Assembly: GCA_905207425.1 (NCBI GenBank)
Contig: CAJLLB010000021.1
Coordinates: forward strand, 1-20,544
DNA from: an uncultured Collinsella sp.
GTDB lineage: Bacteria > Actinomycetota > Coriobacteriia > Coriobacteriales > Coriobacteriaceae
Direction: 5' to 3'
DNA length: 20,544 nt
This document shows, in pieces, positions 6,271-13,930 of the stretch. A program made the position numbers and the translations under genes. Every line of letters begins with the position of its first letter. Positions within the stretch are counted from its first letter, which is position 1. The notes under the pieces were generated by a model that was not told the DNA's origin, did not search any database, and was given only the letters and a program-made list of their open reading frames with translations.

Positions 6271-7350
6271 ATGGCAAACAAGCTCTCCGTCGCATTCATT
6301 GGCACCGGAATCATGGGTGCCCCCATCGCCGGCCACATTCTGGACGCCGGCTATCCCGTCACGGTCAACAACCGCACCAAGTCCAAGGCGGCGGCGCTTA
6401 TCGAGCGCGGCGCCGTCTGGGCAGATACGCCGGCCGATGCCGCGGCGAACGCCGATGTCGTCTTTACCATGGTGGGCTATCCCTCCGAGGTCGAGGAACT
6501 CTACCTGGCGGGCGACGGCCTGCTCGCGTGCACCAAGCCGGGTGCGGTCTTGATCGACCTCACCACGAGCTCGCCCGAGCTTGCCCGTGACATTGCCGAG
6601 GCCGCCCAGGTTTCTGGTCGCATGGCGTTTGACTGCCCCGTCACCGGCGGCGAGTCGGGCGCTATCGCCGGTACGCTCACGGCTATCGTGGGCGCTACCG
6701 AGAACGACATCGCGCCGGTCCGCGACATCCTTGCCACCTTTGCGGCCAACATCTGCTGCTTCGACGGCGCCGGCAAGGGCCAGGCTGCCAAGCTCGCCAA
6801 CCAGGTGTCGCTGGGCGCCTGCATGGTCGGCATGGCAGACGCCATGGCATTTGCCGAGTTGAGCGGCCTTGACCTGGAGAAGACCCGCCAGATGATCCTG
6901 GGCGGCACCGGCAAGTCTGGCGCCATGGAGAGCCTGGCTCCCAAGGCGCTCGACGGCGACTACAAGCCCGGCTTTATGGTCGAGCACTTTATCAAGGACC
7001 TGCGCTTGGCGCTCGCCTATGCCGACGACCGCGAGCTTGCGCTGCCCGGTGCCGACGTGGCCTTTACGCTCTACGACATGCTCGACGCCATCGGTGGTGC
7101 CAAGCTGGGTACCCAGGCCGTCACGGTCCTCTATAAGGAGGAGGCCGACGCCATCGCCGCCGGTCTGGACTGGTCGCAGTATCGTCCCGAGGAGCATGGC
7201 GCTCACGAGGAAGGCTGCGGTTGCGGCGAGCATGGCGACGATCACGAGTGCGGTTGTGGCCACCACCACGACGAGGGCCACGAGTGCTGCGGCGGCCACG
7301 GCCATGATGACGGCCACGAGTGCTGCTGCGGCCACCATCACGAGGAGTAA
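6271..7350 (+). CDS. Beta-hydroxyacid dehydrogenase with a His/Cys-rich C-terminal tail
   Basis: 359 aa. NAD(P)-dependent enzyme of the 3-hydroxyisobutyrate / tartronate-semialdehyde reductase family. The Rossmann nucleotide site is FIGTGIMGAPIAGHIL at the N-terminus; NNRTKSKAAAL follows it. The substrate loop is FDCPVTGGESGAIAGTLTAI and the catalytic-Lys region is GKGQAAKLANQV. The family core ends near residue 305 (normal size 290-305). Residues 309-359 are an added tail with 14 His and 9 Cys (blocks such as GCGCGEHGDDHECGCGHHH and GHECCGGHGHDDGHECCCG), rich in Asp/Glu and Gly and very likely metal-binding. The substrate cannot be told. ATG 6271 follows AAAGGAAAGG. It heads a compact four-gene run; the next start is 5 nt after its stop. 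Confidence 0.88.
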   Translation: MANKLSVAFIGTGIMGAPIAGHILDAGYPVTVNNRTKSKAAALIERGAVWADTPADAAANADVVFTMVGYPSEVEELYLAGDGLLACTKPGAVLIDLTTSSPELARDIAEAAQVSGRMAFDCPVTGGESGAIAGTLTAIVGATENDIAPVRDILATFAANICCFDGAGKGQAAKLANQVSLGACMVGMADAMAFAELSGLDLEKTRQMILGGTGKSGAMESLAPKALDGDYKPGFMVEHFIKDLRLALAYADDRELALPGADVAFTLYDMLDAIGGAKLGTQAVTVLYKEEADAIAAGLDWSQYRPEEHGAHEEGCGCGEHGDDHECGCGHHHDEGHECCGGHGHDDGHECCCGHHHEE

Positions 7351-7355
7351 CGCCC

Positions 7356-7784
7356 ATGAGCTGGACGTTCGTGGTGCTTGCGCTGGCGCTCTTTCTCTTT
7401 GCGATCTACATCGGTTTTTTGTGCGGCCAGTGGGCGTGCGAAAAGCGCGTGATCACCAAGCGCGACTACTGGATTGCCAACTTTGCGGGTGCGGCGGCAG
7501 TCGTCCTGCTGACCTGGGTGTTCTCGCTGTTCCCGCTGGTGCAGTTTGCGCCGATCGGCTGGCTCGGCGGCTTTATCGCCGGCCTTAAGATGAGCTTTGG
7601 CGAGTCCGTCGGTCCGTGGCGCAAGCACGACGAGGTCTTTAACGTCAACAAGGCCCATCGCGCCGCCGCCGACGCGGGCGACGCCGAGGAGCGCCGCCGT
7701 GCGCGTCGCAATGGCGCGGCCGACCGACAGCTCATCTCGGTCACCGATGACAGCAAGGGTGCTGGCAAGCACGCTAAGAAATAG
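7356..7784 (+). CDS. Small integral membrane protein, unknown function
   Basis: 142 aa. Hydrophobic segments lie at about residues 4-26 (TFVVLALALFLFAIYIGFL) and 42-65 (FAGAAAVVLLTWVFSLFPLV), with a shorter third one at 67-80 (IGWLGGFIAGLKMSFG). A basic, charged, probably cytoplasmic tail of about 60 residues follows (AEERRRARRNG, ending GAGKHAKK). I do not recognise a family. The start ATG 7356 has GAGGAG 8 nt upstream, lying over the stop of the preceding dehydrogenase gene, so translation is probably coupled. The next gene starts 15 nt after the stop. Confidence 0.8.
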   Translation: MSWTFVVLALALFLFAIYIGFLCGQWACEKRVITKRDYWIANFAGAAAVVLLTWVFSLFPLVQFAPIGWLGGFIAGLKMSFGESVGPWRKHDEVFNVNKAHRAAADAGDAEERRRARRNGAADRQLISVTDDSKGAGKHAKK

Positions 7785-7799
7785 TAAGAAGAGGTAACT

Positions 7800-8498
7800 A
7801 TGGCAGAAAACAAAGACGAACAGTTCACCGACGAGGAGCTGGCACAGCTCCAGCTGGCAGAGGAGAACGAGAACGCCGTCGACCGTCTGGTCCAGGAGCT
7901 CGGCTGCCCCACGCGCCGTATCCGCCAGTTTGCCGCCCGCGTGCTGCACCTGCTCGCCGAGCGCGATCCGCAGCGCGTCGTGCCCTGCGTACCCGCGTTG
8001 ATCGAGGCGCTCGATCGCCCCGAGGCTCAGACCCGCTGGGAAGCCCTCGATGCCCTGGCGGCGCTCGCCACCACCTGCCCCGAGCAGCTGGGCGATGCCT
8101 TTGAGGGCGCCGAGACCGCGCTGTTCGATGAGCTTTCCTCCACGCTGCGCTACGCCGCCTTCCGCCTGCTGTGCGTGTGGGGTGCCACGAGCGTCGAGCG
8201 TTCGCGCGAGGCTTGGCCTATCCTGGACGAGGCCATCCAGTGCTACCACGGCGACCTTGAGTATCGTGACATGCTCGGTTGCCTGTACGAGTTTTGCCAG
8301 GGCGAGATCGACGCCGAGGTTGCCGAGAAGCTCGCGCTGCGCCTTAAGTTCGATGCCGAGAACGGCAAGGGTAGCTATCTCAAGGCCCGTTCGAGCGAGA
8401 TTTGCGAAATGCTTGTTAAACGTTTTGGCCTGGATCTCTCCAAAAAGAAGAAGCGTGCTAGCGTTAAAAAATCTGACGACGCCGAAGACGAGGAGTAA
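7800..8498 (+). CDS. HEAT-repeat-like alpha-helical protein, unknown function
   Basis: 232 aa, all helical in style. The repeated pattern RRIRQFAARVLHLLAERDP, VVPCVPALIEALDRPEAQTR, WEALDALAALATTCPEQ and STLRYAAFRLLCVWGA is that of HEAT/armadillo-like solenoids, which serve as protein-binding scaffolds. The N-terminus is acidic (EQFTDEELAQLQLAEENEN) and the C-terminus has a Lys-rich stretch (KKKKRASVKK) followed by an acidic end. No enzymatic motif is visible. Start ATG 7800 follows AAGAGG. It lies between the membrane protein and the isocitrate-dehydrogenase-family gene, 6 nt before the latter, in an apparent operon; the partner is not evident. Confidence 0.8.
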   Translation: MAENKDEQFTDEELAQLQLAEENENAVDRLVQELGCPTRRIRQFAARVLHLLAERDPQRVVPCVPALIEALDRPEAQTRWEALDALAALATTCPEQLGDAFEGAETALFDELSSTLRYAAFRLLCVWGATSVERSREAWPILDEAIQCYHGDLEYRDMLGCLYEFCQGEIDAEVAEKLALRLKFDAENGKGSYLKARSSEICEMLVKRFGLDLSKKKKRASVKKSDDAEDEE

Positions 8499-8504
8499 CA
8501 GATT

Positions 8505-9590
8505 ATGGCGCACGATGTAGTCCTGATTCCCGGTGACGGTATCGGTCCCGAGATTACGCAGGCCATGCGCCGCGTGGTCGAGGCTGCCGGTGTCCAGATC
8601 AATTGGAACGTCCAGGAGGCCGGTGCCGGCGTCATGGACGAGTTTGGCACGCCGCTGCCCCAGCACGTGCTCGATGCGGTCGCCGAGACCAAGGTTGCCA
8701 TCAAGGGCCCCATCACCACGCCGGTCGGCACGGGTTTCCGCAGCGTCAACGTGGCCCTGCGCAAGCACTTTGACCTGTACGCCTGCGTGCGCCCTTGCCT
8801 GTCGCAGCCGGGCGACGGCTCTCGTTTCCGCGGTGTCGACCTGGTTATCGTGCGCGAGAACACCGAGGACCTCTACGCCGGCATCGAGTTCGATGAGGGC
8901 GCTGCCGAGGTCGAGGAGCTCTCGCGGCTCGTCGAGCGCTCGGGCCAGAAGACCTTCGCCGCTGATTCCGCCATTTCAATTAAGCCGATTTCCATCGCCA
9001 AGAGCCGCCGCATTGTGGAGTATGCCTTTGAGTATGCCCGCCGCTGCGGCCGCAAAAAGGTGACGGCCGTGCACAAGGCCAACATCATGAAGGCGACCGA
9101 CGGCCTGTTCCTGCGCGTGGCGCGCGAGGTGGCCGCCAACTATTCCGATATCGAGTTCAACGACAAGATCGTCGACGCCACCTGCATGGGCCTGGTCCAG
9201 AACCCCAACGACTTCGATGTCCTGGTGCTGCCCAACCTGTACGGCGACATCGTGAGCGACCTGTGCGCCGGCCTGGTGGGCGGTCTGGGCATGGCCCCCG
9301 GCTCCAACATCGGTGCCGACTGCGCAATCTTTGAGGCTACGCATGGCTCCGCGCCCGATATCGCTGGCCAGGATATTGCCAACCCCACGGCCGAGATTCT
9401 GTCCGCTGCGATGATGCTCGACCACCTGGGCGAGAACGATGCGGCCAATCGTATCCGCGCTGCGGTGTCTGCCACGCTCGACGAGGGCGAGCAGGTTACC
9501 GGTGACGTGCGTCGTGCCCAGACCGGCTCCGTCGAGGGCGCCGTGGGCACGCAGGCCTTTGCCGATGCCGTTATCGCGCACCTGGCCTAA
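8505..9590 (+). CDS. Isocitrate/isopropylmalate dehydrogenase family, probably NAD-dependent isocitrate dehydrogenase
   Basis: 361 aa, typical for the short bacterial NAD-type enzymes. Start: [17 protein letters not shown]. The substrate Ser/Asn/Arg helix [19 protein letters not shown] has the S-x-N-x-x-L-R pattern of isocitrate dehydrogenases; [12 protein letters not shown] is the conserved Tyr loop. [18 protein letters not shown] carries the catalytic Lys, and [14 protein letters not shown] has the metal-binding Asp residues. [19 protein letters not shown] is the nucleotide-binding loop. Isocitrate to 2-oxoglutarate is the likely reaction, giving a glutamate precursor; homoisocitrate or isopropylmalate cannot be fully excluded. 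ATG 8505 is preceded by GAGGAG, and this is the last gene of the four-gene run, ending at a terminator-like hairpin. Confidence 0.88.
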   Translation: MAHDVVLIPGDGIGPEITQAMRRVVEAAGVQINWNVQEAGAGVMDEFGTPLPQHVLDAVAETKVAIKGPITTPVGTGFRSVNVALRKHFDLYACVRPCLSQPGDGSRFRGVDLVIVRENTEDLYAGIEFDEGAAEVEELSRLVERSGQKTFAADSAISIKPISIAKSRRIVEYAFEYARRCGRKKVTAVHKANIMKATDGLFLRVAREVAANYSDIEFNDKIVDATCMGLVQNPNDFDVLVLPNLYGDIVSDLCAGLVGGLGMAPGSNIGADCAIFEATHGSAPDIAGQDIANPTAEILSAAMMLDHLGENDAANRIRAAVSATLDEGEQVTGDVRRAQTGSVEGAVGTQAFADAVIAHLA

Positions 9591-9649
9591 GGCATGCACG
9601 CTGCAAACGCCTAAATAGTACTTAAGTGTTTGCGTATAACCTAAGAATC

Positions 9650-9680
9650 AATACGCCCGGCGCTCTGTCGGGCGTATTCT
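9650..9680 (+). terminator. Terminator after the dehydrogenase operon
   Basis: AATACGCCCG (9650-9659) and CGGGCGTATT (9669-9678) form a perfect 10-bp stem with a 9-nt loop, followed by CTATTG. The T-tract is partly inside the stem. Since the stem is symmetric, it could also act on the opposite strand. Confidence 0.7.
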
Positions 9681-9716
9681 ATTGAAGACTATGTTTCCTA
9701 ACAAGGAGTAACCGAT

Positions 9717-10811
9717 ATGGGTCTGATTCAAAAGAAGGACGAGAAGGACGAGATCGACGGCATTCAGATCATCGAGCGCGGCGAAGGCCCCGACGGTGAT
9801 GAGGACGAGAAGATCGACCTGGTCACCGGTACGTCTGCCGAGCACATTGCTGCCGGTACGACGGCCGAGGAGGAGGACGCCCGACTGGAGGCTCAGATTG
9901 CCGCGGATGCCGCTGACGAGAACCTCATGCCCGAGGCCCAGGATGAGGACGACGATATCCTGGGTTCCGATGAAGACGACCATGCATCCAAGCACAAGAA
10001 GACGATGATTGCCGCCTTTGTGGTCGCCGTCGTGATTGCTGCCGTGGTCGGCTTCTTTATCGGCAACGGTGGTTTTGGCGGCAAGGGCGTCGGCTCGGCG
10101 ACCCTGTCCGAGGACCAGCTCGATTCGGCCGTGGCGAGCTATAGCTACAACGGCAAGAAGAGCGACATCACCGCGCGTGAGGCCATCGAGAGCCAGTACA
10201 GCCTTGACACCGTCAAGGACGACGACGGCAACTACACCGCTCCGTCTGCCGACGTTATCCTGTCCTACGTGCGCAACCAGATTCTGCTGGACGCTGCCGA
10301 GGACGAGGGCATTACCGTCTCTTCCAAGGAAATGAAGCAGTATGCCGAGGATTCCATCGGCACCTCCGACTACAAGACCATGGCCACGCAGTACGGCGTG
10401 TCCAAGGACCAGGCCAAGCAGATCGTCCGCCAGTCCGCGACACTGCAGAAGCTCTACAAGAAGAAGGTGGGCGATAGCTCCGCAAGCATGCCGACCGCCC
10501 CGACCGAGCCTGCTGACGGCAACGAGAAGACCGCGAGCAAGGACTACGCCGATTACATCATCAACCTTGCTGGCGATGAGTGGGATAGCTCAAAGGGCAC
10601 TTGGAAGGATGCCGACAGCACCTATGCCAAGGCCTTTGCCGATGATGCCTTTACGGCCGATAGCGCTACCTACAAGCAGGCCATGACCGCCTACTACACT
10701 GCTTATCAGCAGTACTCCTCGCAGGCTTCGAGCGCCAGCTCCAAGTGGACCGAGTATGCTAACGGCCTCTACGCCAAGGCCAACATCAGCATCTACGGTC
10801 TGTTTGCGTAA
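9717..10811 (+). CDS. Membrane-anchored SurA/PrsA N-domain-like protein
   Basis: 364 aa. Residues 1-93 are a very acidic cytoplasmic region (KKDEKDEIDGIQIIERGEG, EDEDDDILGSDEDDH), followed by one membrane span at about 95-118 (TMIAAFVVAVVIAAVVGFFIG). The extracytoplasmic part resembles the chaperone domain of SurA/PrsA/trigger-factor proteins (AREAIESQYSLDTV, ADVILSYVRNQILLDAAEDE, GITVSSKEMKQYAEDSIG, YGVSKDQAKQIVRQSATLQK). No rotamase (PPIase) domain follows; instead the C-terminus is Ser/Ala/Tyr-rich (YYTAYQQYSSQASSASSKW). A role in folding secreted proteins is inferred from this resemblance only. ATG 9717 has AAGGAG upstream. The gene stands alone between two terminators. Confidence 0.75.
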   Translation: MGLIQKKDEKDEIDGIQIIERGEGPDGDEDEKIDLVTGTSAEHIAAGTTAEEEDARLEAQIAADAADENLMPEAQDEDDDILGSDEDDHASKHKKTMIAAFVVAVVIAAVVGFFIGNGGFGGKGVGSATLSEDQLDSAVASYSYNGKKSDITAREAIESQYSLDTVKDDDGNYTAPSADVILSYVRNQILLDAAEDEGITVSSKEMKQYAEDSIGTSDYKTMATQYGVSKDQAKQIVRQSATLQKLYKKKVGDSSASMPTAPTEPADGNEKTASKDYADYIINLAGDEWDSSKGTWKDADSTYAKAFADDAFTADSATYKQAMTAYYTAYQQYSSQASSASSKWTEYANGLYAKANISIYGLFA

Positions 10812-10853
10812 GGGCCGCCCGAGCCGCCGAGCGCGTAGCCAAAAATCTGATAT

Positions 10854-10889
10854 GCCCGCTAGAACGGACATCGTTCTAGCGGGCTTTTT
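10854..10889 (+). terminator. Strong rho-independent terminator
   Basis: GCCCGCTAGAACG (10854-10866) and CGTTCTAGCGGGC (10872-10884) form a perfect 13-bp stem with a 5-nt loop, then TTTTT. Confidence 0.95.
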
Positions 10890-10978
10890 GCACTGTGGGG
10901 AGGGCGATGAGAGGGGGTGGTTGTATGCAAATTTTGGGACACTTTATTCATATAAAGTGAAAACGATTTCGGCTAAAC

Positions 10979-11021
10979 TGGTAGTAACAATGTGGTACCA
11001 CTGTTCATCTGGTAGTAACCA
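10979..11021 (+). promoter_or_regulatory. NagR/DasR-type operator cluster upstream of nagE
   Basis: TGGTAGTAACCA at 11010-11021 matches the TGGT-N4-ACCA core of dre/NagR sites. A near copy, TGGTAGTAACAA, lies exactly 31 bp upstream at 10979-10990, and the palindrome GTGGTACCAC (10992-11001) stands between them. The ~31-bp spacing puts the two sites on the same DNA face. TTGAAA at 11025-11030, directly after the last site, may be a -35. The same core occurs before the GntR gene. Confidence 0.65.
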
Positions 11022-11332
11022 ATTTTGAAACGAAATCGAATGGAAATTGCTAAGAATTAGTTTGGTAATGAAATATATGCAACATGTCTACCTGCGCAAA
11101 TTACCGTTTACGGGCCAAAAATAACCGTTTGGCAACGATATAGTAATTTAAACGAAATGTGGTGGACGTTTGAATTGAGTGTGTGCTACCGTACATACCA
11201 GCAACCTCAAATAGGGACTGGGTTGTCTAAGTTTGCGCATCAATGCCGGCAAGCGGAGAAGCCGGTATGCACAAGGCGCGGACATGGAACTCGTTGGTGA
11301 ACAACGAAAGAAAGGTTGGAGGAGATACCAAT
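11022..11332 (+). other. Long AT-rich leader between the operators and nagE
   Basis: About 310 nt without a gene. It holds possible promoter elements (TATAGT at 11139-11144, TTGAAT at 11170-11175), none with a clear consensus partner, and a small CCGGC/GCCGG hairpin near 11245-11265 in the presumed mRNA leader. AAAGGTTGGAGGAG supplies the nagE ribosome-binding site just before 11333. I see no known riboswitch. Confidence 0.4.
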
Positions 11333-12823
11333 ATGATGAAGTACCTCCAGAAGCTCGGCAAAGCGCTGATGCTTCCCGTTGCGGCGCTTCCCGTCGCAGG
11401 TATTCTTATGGGCGTGGGCTAACTGCTCGCTCCCGCAGTCATGGGTGCTGCCGGTGACACTACCGGTTTTTCCTATACCGCCGGTTTCCTGCTCATCAAG
11501 GCAGGCGGCGCTCTTATCGATAACATGGCCTGGCTGTTCGCAGTCGGCGCCGCTGTCGGCCTTGCCGACGATCACGATGGCACCGCTGGCCTCGCTGGCC
11601 TCGTCGCCTTCCTGATGATCCAGCAGCTCCTGAACCCCGCTGTTGTTGGCACCATTCGTGGTATGGACGCCGATGCTCAGACCGCTTGGCTTGCCACGAC
11701 CGAGGGCATCGCGTTCTCCAAGATCGCTGGTAACTCCTTCATCGGCATCCTGTCCGCCGTCATCGGTGGCACTTGCTACAACAAGTTCAAGGACACTCGT
11801 CTTCCCGACTGGCTGGCCTTCTTCTCCGGCAAGCGTTGCGTCGCCATCATGACCGCCGTCATCTGCATCGTCGTCTCCGTCGTCCTGCTCTTTGCTTGGC
11901 CGCTCATCTTCGGTGCTCTTGTTGCTCTTGGTGAGGGTATCGCCGCCATGGGTGGTATCGGCGCTGGCATCTATGCCTTCCTCAACCGTCTGCTCATCCC
12001 GACTGGTCTGCACCACGCACTCAACAACGTGTTCTGGTTCGACACCATCGGCCTGGGCGACCTGACCCACTTCTGGGCTGGCGAGACTTCTGCCGACGTC
12101 AAGTGGAGCCTTGGTATGTACATGTCCGGCTTCTTCCCCTGCATGATGTTCGGTATCCCGGGCGCTGCCTTGGCTATGGTTCAGACCGCTAAGAACAAGA
12201 AGGCTGCTATCGGCCTGGTTGTCTCCGCTGCTATCTGCGCCTTTGTCTGCGGCGTCACCGAGCCCTTCGAGTTCGGCTTCATGTTCCTGTGCTTCCCGCT
12301 CTACGTCGTGTACGCTGCCCTGTACGGCATCTTCACCATCGTCACCTACTATGTTGGTTTCCGTGCTGGCTTCTGCTTCTCCGCTGGTGCTACCGACCTC
12401 CTGTTCTCCTCTAGCCTCCCGGCTGCTGCCAACACCTGGATGATCATCCCGCTGGGCATCGCTGCCTTCGTGGTCTTCTACCTCGTGTTCCGCTTCGCCA
12501 TCACCAAGTTCAACCTCATGACCCCTGGTCGCGAGGATGAGGATGTCGAGGAGACCTCCGCTTCCGCCGCTGCTGGCGACGACAAGTTCGCCGCTCTGAC
12601 CGCCGCTGTTCTCGCTGCCGTCGGTGGCAAGGAGAACGTCAAGACCGTTGACTGCTGCGCTACTCGCCTGCGTTTCGAGCTTGGCGATTCCGAGCTGGTC
12701 GACGAGGCCGCCTGCAAGAAGGCCGGCGCTCTGGGTGTCATGAAGATGGACAAGGGTGCTACCCAGGTCATCATCGGCACGCAGGTCCAGGCTGTTGCCG
12801 AGGAGCTCAAGAAGCTTCTCTAA
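11333..12823 (+). pseudogene. nagE: GlcNAc-type PTS permease EIICB interrupted by an in-frame stop
   Basis: Reading from ATG 11333 gives MMKYLQKLGKALMLPVAALP, then GILMGVG, TAA at 11420-11422 (codon 30), and then the same frame continues as LLAPAVMGAAGDTTGF to 12823. Family members have an aromatic residue, usually Tyr, at this place, so a single TAC/TAT to TAA change explains it; there is no frameshift. The rest is intact: the EIIC membrane domain with NRLLIPTGLHHALNNVFWFD, CGVTEPFEFGFMF and FRAGFCFSAGATDLL, then a linker, then EIIB with the phospho-Cys region VDCCATRLRFELGD (Cys442). No EIIA domain is attached. The intact gene would import and phosphorylate N-acetylglucosamine, fitting nagA and the NagR-like regulator downstream. 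Restart at ATG 11441 would lose the first part of the membrane domain and has no good ribosome-binding site. Confidence 0.8.
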
Positions 12824-12847
12824 GCCTCAAAGACGTATCTGTCTTGC

Positions 12848-12883
12848 AAAGGGTCGTCCCGCTCCGCGGGGGCGGCCCTTTTT
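12848..12883 (+). terminator. Rho-independent terminator after nagE
   Basis: AAAGGGTCGTCCC pairs with GGGCGGCCCTTT (two G-U pairs) around GCTCCGCG, ending in TTTTT. Confidence 0.9.
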
Positions 12884-12993
12884 GCTACCTCAATACTTGA
12901 TGCAGCGATGTAATTGGTATTACAGTGCGCAGACTATCATCCGGCAAACAATATCGAAATTTGCGGGTTGACCTGCTGTTATTCCATTAAAAC

Positions 12994-13024
12994 TGCTATA
13001 GTACGTGGTGTCTGGTTACAACCA
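12994..13024 (+). promoter_or_regulatory. Promoter with NagR-type operator before the GntR gene
   Basis: Extended -10 TGCTATAGT occurs at 12994-13002. TTGACC at 12968-12973 is the only -35-like box but sits too far away (23 bp). TGGTTACAACCA at 13013-13024 is a perfect TGGT-N4-ACCA site lying at or just after the predicted start of transcription, as expected for autorepression. Confidence 0.6.
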
Positions 13025-13055
13025 ATTTCGAGTCATTTATCCGGCAGGTATCATT

Positions 13056-13787
13056 ATGGCAATGGGAGCGCGCAAACAACCTCTGTACGATCAGCTCGTC
13101 GATTTGCTGACCGATAAAATCGATCACGAGCTTCGACCCGGCGACTATTTGCCGTCTGAGCGTGACTTGTCGGAGCGCTACGGGCTCTCGCGTACGACGG
13201 TTCGCCTTGCCCTACAGGAGCTTGAGCGCCTAGGCTTGGTGGTTCGTCAGCGCGGCCGTGGAACCATGGTGTGCGACCGCTCTCTGCAAACGGCAAACCT
13301 CACGCAGACATACAGCTTTACCGAGCAGATGAAGGCGATCGGCCGTGTGCCCAAGACAACGATTCTCGAGTTTACCGAGGTCGAGGCTGACAAGAATATT
13401 GCCGTAGAGATGAACGCGCGCCTGGGCGAGCGTCTGTACAAGATCAAGCGCCTGCGTATAGCCGATGGTGTGCCGCTGATGATTGAGTGTACATATCTGC
13501 CAAGTCGCAAGTTCTTTGCGCTTAAGCGCCCCATGATCGAGAACAAATCGCTGTACGACATGATCGAGCAGGACTTTCACGAGAAAGTTCGCGTGGCAGA
13601 GGAAGAATTCTATGCGAGTATCGCCCGCCATTCCGACGCTCGTTTGCTCGAGATTGCTGAAGGCGCACCGGTCCTGGATTTGATTCGCACCACATATGAC
13701 ATGAACAACGAGGTTATCGAGTATACGCGTTCGGTTGCGCGCGCCGACCAGTTTAAGTACAAGGTCTACCACAACCGCGCAGTCTAG
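13056..13787 (+). CDS. nagR: GntR/HutC-family regulator, NagR/DasR-like
   Basis: 243 aa. The N-terminal winged helix is typical GntR: QPLYDQLVDLLTDKIDHELR, GDYLPSERDLSERYGLSRTT, VRLALQELERLGLVVRQRGR. The C-terminal UTRA ligand domain shows RLYKIKRLRIADGVPLMIE and VIEYTRSVARADQFKY. In this subfamily glucosamine-6-P or GlcNAc-6-P releases the repressor. ATG 13056 is chosen because the HTH domain begins a few residues later and GCAGGT precedes it; upstream GTG starts at 13005 would overlap the operator. Identical operator cores before this gene and nagE, plus nagA downstream, support control of GlcNAc use. The exact effector is inferred. Confidence 0.85.
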   Translation: MAMGARKQPLYDQLVDLLTDKIDHELRPGDYLPSERDLSERYGLSRTTVRLALQELERLGLVVRQRGRGTMVCDRSLQTANLTQTYSFTEQMKAIGRVPKTTILEFTEVEADKNIAVEMNARLGERLYKIKRLRIADGVPLMIECTYLPSRKFFALKRPMIENKSLYDMIEQDFHEKVRVAEEEFYASIARHSDARLLEIAEGAPVLDLIRTTYDMNNEVIEYTRSVARADQFKYKVYHNRAV

Positions 13788-13930
13788 AGTTATTGGGTAT
13801 AAACGGCTTGGCGTGTTTTGCGGCGGGTGCAAAATGTGCCAAGCGGTAGAAGGCAACGAACAATCGCTCGAATTAACAATGCAGTGGTTTTTGATCCGCC
13901 CTAAAACGCACTGCGGGTACGGGAGCATAG

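Noticed and set aside
6166..7341. 391-aa minus-strand open frame
   Set aside because: Antisense to the dehydrogenase; low-complexity Val/Ala/Gly sequence with no ribosome-binding site.
7338..8768. 476-aa open frame on the minus strand
   Set aside because: It is the mirror of three well-supported plus-strand genes; GC-rich third positions keep antisense frames open.
11240..12070. 276-aa minus-strand open frame over nagE
   Set aside because: Antisense shadow; the plus strand encodes clear PTS motifs.
13005..13055. Earlier GTG start for the GntR regulator
   Set aside because: It would lie on the promoter/operator; the HTH domain starts after ATG 13056, which has a ribosome-binding site.
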